From assembly GCA_028724245.1 (NCBI GenBank), contig JAQYDI010000085.1:1-57965 (forward strand): a DNA stretch of 57,965 nt, in the 5' to 3' direction. Position numbers and translations under genes: made by a program. Below, one piece after another: positions 26,520 to 34,711 of the stretch. How positions within the stretch are numbered: the first letter of the stretch is position 1; each line of letters starts with the position of its first letter. Source of the stretch: Lachnospiraceae bacterium (lineage in GTDB: Bacteria; Bacillota; Clostridia; Lachnospirales; Lachnospiraceae). Below the pieces are notes generated by a model. The model was given only the letters and a program-made list of their open reading frames with translations, was not told the DNA's origin and made no database searches.

Positions 26520-26557
26520 ATAAGCCGGATGAAGTTTGAATTCTCCATCCGGCTTAT
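26520..26557 (-). terminator. Rho-independent terminator
   Basis: ATAAGCCGGATG and CATCCGGCTTAT form a perfect 12-bp stem around a 14-nt loop, followed on the minus strand by TTTTTATAAT. It lies 35 nt after the stop of the gene at 26592 and closes the right-hand gene run. Confidence 0.9.
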
Positions 26558-26591
26558 CCTATATGGGAAAGTATCTGCTGCTCAGGCAGAA

Positions 26592-27077
26592 TCACTGCTC
26601 CAGCAGAGTTTTAAAGGCATCAATCGCCGATACATATCCCAGATCTACTGCCACGGCCAGATCGATTACTCTCTCATACATGGTCAAAAGAATATTCAGG
26701 TTCATTCGAACCTTCTCAATGGAAGGCGCCTTTCCCGCCGTATTAATGCAGTCTACATAACGGTACAGATGGAAGGTTCCTCCGGGGACGTATTTTATAA
26801 CCGTCCCCGGATACATGACATTATTAAGCAGTCCCATAAATGTCATTGTTTCCTCCATATTCTCCTGGACCGGAGAATAGGCCGCACTGTAAACACTCAG
26901 GTCAAAGGCATCCGGATAGATCCCGACAACAAGCTTTACCGCTTTTGCCGCAATCTTATCCGAAAAAGCTACCACCGGTGAAATAAAGCAGGAATGTTTC
27001 TCATCATACGTACATTCCAGATTCATGTCATCCAGACAATCCTCTACTATCTGCGCAATCAATTTTGAAATATCCAT
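26592..27077 (-). CDS. Small alpha/beta protein, possibly YbjN/chaperone-like
   Basis: A 161-residue soluble protein with a helix-strand pattern: an N-terminal helix (ISKLIAQIVEDCLDDM), paired strands, then a helix-rich end (LNILLTMYERVIDLAVAVDL). The pattern recalls YbjN or type III secretion chaperone folds, but I see no diagnostic motif. ATG 27077 begins 2 nt after the stop of the FtsH-like gene, so translation is coupled and a physical partnership is likely. It is the last gene before the strong terminator. Confidence 0.6.
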   Translation of the reverse strand: MDISKLIAQIVEDCLDDMNLECTYDEKHSCFISPVVAFSDKIAAKAVKLVVGIYPDAFDLSVYSAAYSPVQENMEETMTFMGLLNNVMYPGTVIKYVPGGTFHLYRYVDCINTAGKAPSIEKVRMNLNILLTMYERVIDLAVAVDLGYVSAIDAFKTLLEQ

Positions 27078-27079
27078 AT

Positions 27080-30000
27080 TTATGCACCATACTCATCCAT
27101 AATATCATCTATTTCATCTCTGGTTAACTGATTCCTGTCCAGAAGTTCTTCCGCCATCCGCTCAACGGCCTTTTTATTTTTGCTGATCTGGGAAGACGCT
27201 TTTTCCATCTGTGCATTGAGGATTTCCACTACCTTCCGGTGAATCATCTCCGCATAATAGGGGTTCTTCAGATCTTCATCACTGAATACGAAAATACCGT
27301 CATCCATACCATATTTACATACAATGGCTTTGGCAATTTCAGTTGCCTGACGAAGATCATCGGAGCATCCGGTTGAAACGCCCTCTGATTCTCCATAATG
27401 CAGGATCTCAGCCGCACGTCCACCCAGACACTCCCTTATGGTATCCAGCAGACGTCCTCTTGTTTCCACAAAGGAGCCGGTACCGACATGCGTATATCCA
27501 CCCATATCTCCTCTGGATGTGATCGTTACATAGGACGGCGTATGTCCGTTCACACTGGCAAGTACAGCATGTCCTGCTTCATGATAGGCAATACGTTCCA
27601 TCACATCACTGCCCCACTCTACTTTCTCTCCGTGAAGAATTTCCTCAAAAGCATCGTTCAGAATCTCATCCGTAACATCAGCATCTCTGCGCAGCGCTTT
27701 CCGTCTCGCAAATTCAATTACATTATCAAGATCTGCAAGACTGCAGCCTGCAGAACGTTCTGCAATCTGACGGAGTACAGCTCTGTTGACGGAGAATACA
27801 GAATCATCTTCTGTCTTTCTCTTCAGAAATTCCAGTCTGCCCCGGCGGTCAGGAAGTTCTACATAGATGGTACGGTCAAAACGGCGAAGCAGAGCCGGAT
27901 CCAGTACACCGAATCCCTTTCCGTCCGGAGCTGTTGAATAATTTGTTGCCGCCATGACAAAAACGGGATGTCTGGGATCTGTCTTGGCACCGTCCATCTC
28001 GCTGAGCAGTGTTGTAAGAGCCTGTTCCTGTACTCTGGACATTGCATTATCCGAACCGCCTCGAACTCTGCCGATCGTATCGATCTCATCGATAAATACA
28101 ATAGAAGGCGCATATTTACGTGCCTTGGCAAAAAGTTCCTTGATTGCCCTCTGTTCATCACCTACATAACGGCCGATCACCGCACTTCCCTCCAGCGCAA
28201 GAAATGCCACGTTGGCCTCGCCTGCCAGAGCCTTTGCGAGCATGGTCTTGCCGGTACCGGGCTTACCATACAGCAGAACACCTCTGGGAGCTCTCATGCC
28301 GCCGGCAATATACCTTCCGGGATTCTTCAGATAATCAAGGAAGGTTCTCAGTTCTTCTTTTGCCGTATCTGCACCGATCACATCTGTGAGACGGACATCA
28401 ATATGATCTCCTGCTTCCACATCCACATCCTTATCTTCTGAAGAAACAACCTGTTCCAGAGTAAAGTTCTTCAGACGGATATAGATAATATCCTGCTCCT
28501 TGTCAAAGAAAGGAGTCGTTTCGAATCTCAGAACTCTGGACTGTTTTTTCAGTGTTCTGATCTGATTCTGGATATAGAGATTTTTGCCGAGCGCTGTAAG
28601 CTTTCTGACAAATCCGTCGATTTCCTTATATCCTGCTTCCATCTGAATAATGCCTTTCGCACCATCCTGAAGAAGTGCATTCTTTAATTCCTGATCCAGC
28701 ACAAAATAATCGGATTCTGTAATATAGATCGGAAGTTCGGGGAATTTACTGTGCAGTTTGTGGAGCTCATTACGTCTGTCATACAGACTGCTTGCACCAA
28801 TCGGCGTATAGTCAAACATCATTACAGTCGGTTCATCAATACCCGTCTTCTCCTCCACTTTCCTCTGTCTTCTGTAATCAAAATCATCATCCGTATCTTT
28901 TTCTTCCGGCTTCAGTACGGGAATCTCGGAATCCATCTGCATAATTACAATATCAATACCATGTTTGCTGATGATATCAATTGCTTCCTCTGCATTGTCC
29001 GCCATAAAAATATCGAATTCAGAAAGTTCGTTTCTGACTCTTCTCGGAATTCCATCTACCATACCGACAAACAGAATACGGGATTTCTCTGTCTGTCTGA
29101 AAAGGTGTCTGATGTTATCCGGCTCATTCTTCAGATCAACAATGAAATGCAGTTTCCTGATCCTGCTGATAGCACCATAAGCAGATACCGGATCAAACAG
29201 GGAGAATAACTTTTTCATTTCATCTGTTACAAATTTCTCAGCACTTTCAGACATACTCTTTGTATCATATTCGTTCTGCTGAGCGTATAACAAAGCCGAA
29301 TAAACCTTATCTTCCACTTCGATTTCCATATCAAAGGTTTTCTTTAAATTTCCCGTTATCTCATCGAAGCTGACTCTGCAGATTTTCTCAAGCGTGTTCA
29401 ATGTGGGATTTTCAAAGAAAATCCGGGTGGAACCATTGAGAATTTCTGCGGGGAAACCAATATAGGACAGCGCAAAATATGCAGGCAGGTTAACCTTTTC
29501 AGACAACATGGATGCCGGGAATCCATACTTGCGAAGAGCATTGTATGTATCTGCATTTCTCTCATTGCCGTAAGACACTGCAAAGTCAAGATCACTATCC
29601 GTAATATCCGCCAGGAAAATAATAACACAGTTCTCAAAGGTCTGCTCAAAATGGCCGAAAGAAGAAGGAATCTTACCTGTTGTGATAATCTGCTCAAACA
29701 GCGCCTTTACCTCGTCAGAAGCACATTCGATGTTACGGACTGCCAGTATGGAATTTTTCTTTTTCTCCAGAAGTGCAGAAACAGGGCCTGCTTTTCCGGA
29801 AGCCGTCCCGAGAATCCGCTCAACACTGCCTTTGGAAGAATACTGTTTCATATCCAGTTCCAGATACAGACACCGCATTTCTCTTGCCGCTTCTTTCGCC
29901 ATATAACATTTGCCGATAAAAGGAGCTCCAATAAAAGTAAATACACCCCTCGGACCGTTTTTCTTTTTCAGGGGCAGATTGTGAAAATCATTTTTCCAGA

Positions 30001-30595
30001 TCCGGTCACAGAATGTATTCACTGCTGCGGCCTGTCCATCCATTTTCTCGATCAATCTTGCTCTGACCTCATTTTCAAGACTGACGAGCGTCTCCATTCT
30101 CAGATTCTTTTCTCTGGGAGATACAGCTTCGGAAGCATCTTTTTCAGCATCGTTTTCTTTTCTGTCATCCTCTTCCCTGCCGGATGCTGAGGCAGCATCT
30201 TTTGTATCCTTCAACATGGCATCAATCTCTAAAGTTCTGAATCTCTTAAGAATACAGTCCAGAACCATAACAGAATCTACCGTTGAATTATCAGACATCT
30301 CATCCCAGAGCGCATTCACTTCTTTTTTCTCTTCATCAGGATCGATCCTCATGGGCAGTTTGCTGCAGAACTCAATACGCATGGCATCCAGTTCTTCTCC
30401 CCAGTTCATGCATTTGACAAGCCTGTCACGTTCTTTTCTGTCCTCCTTTTCATCATATACAGCTGTAGCTGCTCTCATAAGACCTGCGAAAACTGTATTG
30501 ATCGTTTCTGTCCCTCCATACATCTGCTTTGCAATCTTTGCAGATCTTTTGCATGCATTATCAAGAACAACTGTTTTATTCACTATGGCAGTCAT
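27080..30595 (-). CDS. Soluble FtsH-like AAA+ protease with Clp-like and receiver-like N-terminal domains
   Basis: A 1171-residue protein with no membrane segment. C-terminal half: an FtsH-type AAA+ with GKPGTGKT (777-784), SIVFIDE (831-837) and LDPALLRRFDR (898-908), then an M41 zinc metallopeptidase with HEAGH (1005-1009). N-terminal half: a Clp-like AAA+ outline (RLIEKMDGQAAAVNTF, then GAPFIGKC at 223-230) whose Walker B is lost (LAVRNIECA). After it comes a receiver-like alpha/beta region (about 505-665: ILFVGMVDGIP, DIVIMQMD, LPIYITESD, AKGIIQM). Ordinary FtsH has two TM helices and about 600-650 residues. So this is a soluble ATP-dependent protease with substrate-recruiting modules. It is 30 nt behind the FHA-kinase gene. 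Confidence 0.88.
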   Translation of the reverse strand: MTAIVNKTVVLDNACKRSAKIAKQMYGGTETINTVFAGLMRAATAVYDEKEDRKERDRLVKCMNWGEELDAMRIEFCSKLPMRIDPDEEKKEVNALWDEMSDNSTVDSVMVLDCILKRFRTLEIDAMLKDTKDAASASGREEDDRKENDAEKDASEAVSPREKNLRMETLVSLENEVRARLIEKMDGQAAAVNTFCDRIWKNDFHNLPLKKKNGPRGVFTFIGAPFIGKCYMAKEAAREMRCLYLELDMKQYSSKGSVERILGTASGKAGPVSALLEKKKNSILAVRNIECASDEVKALFEQIITTGKIPSSFGHFEQTFENCVIIFLADITDSDLDFAVSYGNERNADTYNALRKYGFPASMLSEKVNLPAYFALSYIGFPAEILNGSTRIFFENPTLNTLEKICRVSFDEITGNLKKTFDMEIEVEDKVYSALLYAQQNEYDTKSMSESAEKFVTDEMKKLFSLFDPVSAYGAISRIRKLHFIVDLKNEPDNIRHLFRQTEKSRILFVGMVDGIPRRVRNELSEFDIFMADNAEEAIDIISKHGIDIVIMQMDSEIPVLKPEEKDTDDDFDYRRQRKVEEKTGIDEPTVMMFDYTPIGASSLYDRRNELHKLHSKFPELPIYITESDYFVLDQELKNALLQDGAKGIIQMEAGYKEIDGFVRKLTALGKNLYIQNQIRTLKKQSRVLRFETTPFFDKEQDIIYIRLKNFTLEQVVSSEDKDVDVEAGDHIDVRLTDVIGADTAKEELRTFLDYLKNPGRYIAGGMRAPRGVLLYGKPGTGKTMLAKALAGEANVAFLALEGSAVIGRYVGDEQRAIKELFAKARKYAPSIVFIDEIDTIGRVRGGSDNAMSRVQEQALTTLLSEMDGAKTDPRHPVFVMAATNYSTAPDGKGFGVLDPALLRRFDRTIYVELPDRRGRLEFLKRKTEDDSVFSVNRAVLRQIAERSAGCSLADLDNVIEFARRKALRRDADVTDEILNDAFEEILHGEKVEWGSDVMERIAYHEAGHAVLASVNGHTPSYVTITSRGDMGGYTHVGTGSFVETRGRLLDTIRECLGGRAAEILHYGESEGVSTGCSDDLRQATEIAKAIVCKYGMDDGIFVFSDEDLKNPYYAEMIHRKVVEILNAQMEKASSQISKNKKAVERMAEELLDRNQLTRDEIDDIMDEYGA

Positions 30596-30625
30596 AGTAA
30601 CCTCCTTTTTCCTGCTCCGGCCGAT

Positions 30626-32329
30626 TTATCTGATATCCAGAGCAATCTTGATTTTTTCTTTTAATTCTTTTGCTGTTGTAAAATGACTGTCGGACGGCCA
30701 GCTTTCCTCCTTCAGCACCGAATCGATCACATCCGCCAGCGCTTTCGGTATATGCGGATTGGCACTGCAGACCGGAACCAGACTGCCCTCAAAAATAGCC
30801 ACATCCAGACTGGGATATTTACTGCAGTCACGAACACACCGGCCCGTGATCATCTCATAATAAGATGCTGCTGCAGAAAATACATCATCCTGAGGTTCAA
30901 CATACCGGAAATTGCCTGTATACTGCCTTTTGGAACAGTATCTGCGGCTTCCGCCGGCTTCTCCGCCTGTAACCCCCGAAAAACCTGCCAGTTCATACGA
31001 TTTTGCAAGACCAAAGTCACCCAGCTTAACCATCTTTTTTCCGGAAACTTTTTTCACAAGCATATTGGCCGGTTTGATATCTCTGTGAACAACGCCATTG
31101 ATCTTCTGCATGACACCGTTCTGATCCGGCTGCTCGAGCACTGCATTGTGAAGATAATCCAGCCCGTCAAGAACCTGCAGAAAATAATCAGTCGCCTCCT
31201 CCAGATCCAGATATCCACCGGCATCCTCCATCAGCTCTCTGATACTTCCTCCATCACAGTACTCCATAAGCATATAATAGTTTCCATTATGCTTACGGAT
31301 ATCATATGTCTTTACAAGATTTGGATGATCCAGTTTTTCACCAATATCCGCTTCACGCAGATATTTTGCTTCCTGAGACGCGGTCATATCTTTCACCACA
31401 TCCAACGACTTCATAACAAGAAGCTCCCCATCCCGGCTGTCCCTGATCAGATATACATTGGAAAATCCTCCTTTTCCTATCTGATCCAGCTTACTGAACT
31501 GAAAATTTTCTTTATAATTCTTTGAGACTGCAGCATGAATGGGAACAGGCCTTTCCTGCATCGTCTTCTTCTTTTGTCCATCGCGCATCCGCTCGGAAGC
31601 TTCCGGAACAAATTCCTTCAGTCTTACCTGACGGTCCAGAATTTCCTCCAGATCATCGAAAGCATCATTCCGTGCTTTGATTTCTTTCAGAATCTGTTCT
31701 TCAATTTTACTGCTGTCCGGAAGCTCCGCTTCTTTAAACCGGATTCGCTTCTCATCCACTGTATTGATCCGCTTTCTTTCCTCATCAAAAAATCCGGCTT
31801 CCTCTGCTGCCGTCAGATCATTCTCCCGGTAGACTCTCTCCATCGCTTCCCGCACCTGTCGTCTGATCCGATCCGGATTTACCTCTTTTGCATGTGCCAG
31901 AAGATTCTGCGGTCTGCTGAGCTGGCTTTTTCCCATCTCTTTTGGCAGAGTTTTTCTGATCTGCTCCATGGACAGTTTTTTATCCGAGATCACCCGGAAT
32001 TTCGCACTCCTTCCCTTCCAGCCGATTGATATCACATCTTCATTGTAAAGCGGTATCCATCCCTTTTCCTGTTCTGTATCATCTACTTTTTCCGAAAGAT
32101 AGGAATCATTCACCCACGTCCCATTACTTTCATCATCATGAACTTTACATGCACCCACATAAGGAACACCATCTTTTACAGCCAGAACCGTATTCCTGGA
32201 AGACACCGTCCGGTCTCCGGTAATTTCGATATCTGCATCCGGACTGCGTCCTATTCTGTACTTCCTGCCTTCTTCAACAGTCCATATTTCGCCCATCAAT
32301 GGACCCGATATACATTCCATCTTGATCAT
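30626..32329 (-). CDS. FHA-domain Ser/Thr protein kinase
   Basis: Residues numbered from the GTG at 32341. FHA domain at about 5-116: RIGRSPDADIEI, TVSSRN and NGTWVN; the usual His after SSR is Asn. A charged helical linker follows, then a complete kinase at about 284-560: GKGGFSNV, VMK (K311), HRDIKPAN (419-426), DFG (442-444) and a long Gly/Ser activation loop (GFSGVTGGEAGGS). No TM or PASTA domain, so it is cytoplasmic. GTG 32341 overlaps the preceding stop, but AGGAG touches it; ATG 32329 (11 nt from AGGAG) is taken. Expected to phosphorylate and bind phosphoproteins of this cluster. Confidence 0.9.
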   Translation of the reverse strand: MIKMECISGPLMGEIWTVEEGRKYRIGRSPDADIEITGDRTVSSRNTVLAVKDGVPYVGACKVHDDESNGTWVNDSYLSEKVDDTEQEKGWIPLYNEDVISIGWKGRSAKFRVISDKKLSMEQIRKTLPKEMGKSQLSRPQNLLAHAKEVNPDRIRRQVREAMERVYRENDLTAAEEAGFFDEERKRINTVDEKRIRFKEAELPDSSKIEEQILKEIKARNDAFDDLEEILDRQVRLKEFVPEASERMRDGQKKKTMQERPVPIHAAVSKNYKENFQFSKLDQIGKGGFSNVYLIRDSRDGELLVMKSLDVVKDMTASQEAKYLREADIGEKLDHPNLVKTYDIRKHNGNYYMLMEYCDGGSIRELMEDAGGYLDLEEATDYFLQVLDGLDYLHNAVLEQPDQNGVMQKINGVVHRDIKPANMLVKKVSGKKMVKLGDFGLAKSYELAGFSGVTGGEAGGSRRYCSKRQYTGNFRYVEPQDDVFSAAASYYEMITGRCVRDCSKYPSLDVAIFEGSLVPVCSANPHIPKALADVIDSVLKEESWPSDSHFTTAKELKEKIKIALDIR

Positions 32330-32337
32330 CCGTCTGC

Positions 32338-33756
32338 TCACTCCTGTACCGTTATCTCATGATTTAAGACATCCACCAGTCTGACAGCTGCCTGAAAATG
32401 ACTGTCTGCAGCTTTTTTCAGAAGCTGATCTGCTTCTCCTTCACTTTTTTCCGCAATCATACCCGCCTTCATAAAGAGCGCCAGATTGTATGCTGCAGCC
32501 GGCAGTTCGGAGGATACCGGCCGCAGAAGTTCCGCAGTTTCCGCCATATCCTGCAAAGAACCATCCGGCCCCATATCTTTGATTTTTTTACATACATACT
32601 CGTTGACCGCCGGTGCATAATTCATTTTTTCAGCCTTCTCCAGAAATTCCTCTGCTCTTTCAGGAGCCGTATCTTTTAAAAGCTGATACAGACAATATGC
32701 AGCCTTGCCGGAGCCCTTCTCAGCTGCGGCTTCATAATACTTCTCTGCATCTTCACTCCCGACCAGTGACGCCGCTTTTCTAAGCAAAGCATCAACATCG
32801 CCTTCCTTGATCAGAACATCATCCGCATGGGCTTCCAGCCAGTGATCCAGTTCCTGTATAAACTCATCGATGGTATAGCGTTCTTCCGGATGTCTGCTGC
32901 ATGCTTTCCGGCAGATGTCTCTCAGATCTCTGTCAACAGGAACCTCCGTATGCTCCCACATCGTCTGCGGCTCAAACCGTTCCTGAAGAGAAATCTCTGC
33001 TCCCTGAAGTTCCATCATGATAATACCCAGTGCATAAATATCCCTTGCACAGCCCGGTTCTTCCGATGGAGTCAAACTCATATATTTCTCAGTTCCTCTT
33101 ATCCGGGACTGCGTTGCATCAGCAAGTCTGGAACAGCCATAATCTCCCAGTTTGAACTGTAGTTTTCCATGTTCTGTTTTATAAAAAATATTCTCCGGTT
33201 TCAGATCGAAATGTGCAACACTTGTATCTGTATGCTCCATTCTGATACTTTCCGGCAGCGGTTCTTTATTATTATGAAGTTTTTCCACAAGAAGAGAAAC
33301 CTCTTTCATAATCCGCACTGTATCAACGGCATCAAAACAGTTATGATGCCTTTTCAGAATATCTCTTAACGTACCATCCATGATCTCCATGCTGACACAA
33401 AAGAACTGATCGTCTTTATCCACACTTGGATATCCATAAATTCTCACCGAAACATCGCGGAAAAAATACTGCAGCGCAAATTCATTCCTGATCTTTCCGA
33501 TTTCCAGCATCTTCTTATCCTGATTGAACTCTTGCAGCCGTATGACCTTGACAGCTCTTAATTCATCAAAAAAATTACTGTCCCGGCATGCAAAAACCTC
33601 TGCAAAACCGCCTCTGCCCAAATGTCTCTCCAGCGTATAGGAAGGATATGCATTTTTCAGATAAGCCTGATATACTTGTGTATCCCCTTCCTCTATTTCT
33701 TTATAACCATCCTCGTAATCTTTCTCTTTATCATTCATCGCATTCACCTTCTCCAT
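32338..33756 (-). CDS. Ser/Thr protein kinase with Sel1/TPR C-terminus
   Basis: Residues 40-310 form a kinase: GRGGFAEVF, AVKVI (K70), HFDLKPENI (D184, N189), DYG in place of DFG (205-207) and RGTEKYMS in the activation segment. From about residue 330 there are four Sel1-like helical repeats (YYEAAAEKGSGKAAYCLYQL, FLEKAEKMNYAPAV, LLKKAADSHFQAA), the kind of repeat also found in the DUF285 protein at 417. No membrane segment. Catalytic residues are present, so activity is likely. The stop overlaps the start region of the FHA-kinase gene by 4 nt (GTGA). Two starts are possible (33756 or 33738, both with purine-rich sites). Confidence 0.9.
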   Translation of the reverse strand: MEKVNAMNDKEKDYEDGYKEIEEGDTQVYQAYLKNAYPSYTLERHLGRGGFAEVFACRDSNFFDELRAVKVIRLQEFNQDKKMLEIGKIRNEFALQYFFRDVSVRIYGYPSVDKDDQFFCVSMEIMDGTLRDILKRHHNCFDAVDTVRIMKEVSLLVEKLHNNKEPLPESIRMEHTDTSVAHFDLKPENIFYKTEHGKLQFKLGDYGCSRLADATQSRIRGTEKYMSLTPSEEPGCARDIYALGIIMMELQGAEISLQERFEPQTMWEHTEVPVDRDLRDICRKACSRHPEERYTIDEFIQELDHWLEAHADDVLIKEGDVDALLRKAASLVGSEDAEKYYEAAAEKGSGKAAYCLYQLLKDTAPERAEEFLEKAEKMNYAPAVNEYVCKKIKDMGPDGSLQDMAETAELLRPVSSELPAAAYNLALFMKAGMIAEKSEGEADQLLKKAADSHFQAAVRLVDVLNHEITVQE

Positions 33757-33809
33757 TCTCTCCTCTGCATCACCTGTCCTGTCATTTGAAAAACATGAAT
33801 TCTCACCGT

Positions 33810-34553
33810 TTATTTAACCACAGCAACAGAAATATTGTCTTTCCCGCCTTTCCGGTTTGCCATACGAATCAGATTCCTGCAGACCCGCTCCGGAGTCCGG
33901 TGATTTCTGATGCATACCGCCATATCCTTATCGGAAACCATACTGCTCAGACCGTCTGTACAGAGCAGGACAGCTTCCGCTTTTAACCGATCATGCAGAA
34001 ACAGATCTACTTCTGTTTCCTCACTGATACCGATAAAATTCAGAAGTCTGGATGCCATCCCCCGGCTGACTGCCTCCTCATAAGTCATGTAGCCGTTTTT
34101 CACAGCCATCGCAGCCAGATTATGGTCCTCGGTGATCTGATGGAGTTCATCCCGGTCTTTCCGCTTTATGTATGCCCGGCTGTCCCCAACATTGACAACG
34201 GCAATCTGCTTTTCAAAAACCATAGCTCCGCAGAAAGTACATCCATAGCGGTACACCTCCGGGTCGTTGCCTTTCTGAAAAATTCTGCTGCTGATTTCTG
34301 CCAGTGCGGCTTTCAGTTCCTCAGCCGCTTTCTGCTCGCTGCCATGAACCGTATAATCCCGGTAAATCTCTTCTGCAGAGACAGCCATCTGCCTGCATGC
34401 AATTGCGGCTGTCTTTCCGCCAAAGGCCATCTGACCAATGCCATCCGCCACTGCATAAAAATGTGCCTGCGGCACTGTGCATACCGCATCTTCATTGTAA
34501 TCTCTGCGCATACCGATGTCAGTCAGTACACTGCCTTTTGCTTTTTTTCTCAT
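33810..34553 (-). CDS. PP2C-family Ser/Thr phosphatase
   Basis: About 247 residues with the standard PP2C set: GMRRDYNEDA, YAVADGIGQMAFGG, VNVGDSRAYI, LLCTDGLSSM and GGKDNISVAVV. It is the expected counter-enzyme to the two kinases that follow (53 nt gap, then a 4-nt overlap). The frame is open to a TTG at 34658, but that stretch has no ribosome site and contains promoter-like sequence, whereas ATG 34553 directly precedes the PP2C domain and has a G-rich site (CAGGGGGGG) upstream. Cytoplasmic. Confidence 0.9.
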   Translation of the reverse strand: MRKKAKGSVLTDIGMRRDYNEDAVCTVPQAHFYAVADGIGQMAFGGKTAAIACRQMAVSAEEIYRDYTVHGSEQKAAEELKAALAEISSRIFQKGNDPEVYRYGCTFCGAMVFEKQIAVVNVGDSRAYIKRKDRDELHQITEDHNLAAMAVKNGYMTYEEAVSRGMASRLLNFIGISEETEVDLFLHDRLKAEAVLLCTDGLSSMVSDKDMAVCIRNHRTPERVCRNLIRMANRKGGKDNISVAVVK

Positions 34554-34637
34554 CCTGCCCCCCCTGTCAGATTTCCTGCGCCGCCATCTGTTTTCATAAA
34601 ATTCAAAATAAGCCTCTTGTTCTTTTGTCCTAATCAG

Positions 34638-34658
34638 ATTATAAAACAATTCCGTCAA
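34638..34658 (-). promoter_or_regulatory. Candidate promoter before the PP2C/kinase genes
   Basis: In the 158-nt gap between the peptidase and PP2C genes the minus strand has TTGACG (34658-34653) and TATAAT (34643-34638). Each matches consensus well, but the spacing of only 9 nt is too short for one promoter; TATAAT with a weak upstream -35 is the likelier form. A short AT hairpin with a T run (ATATTA-AAAAAA-TAATAT, CTTTTTT) lies just upstream of it in the gap. Confidence 0.35.
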
Positions 34659-34711
34659 AAAAGATATTATTTTTTTAATATTCTACACGTTTTTTATTTT
34701 TCATGAAAACA

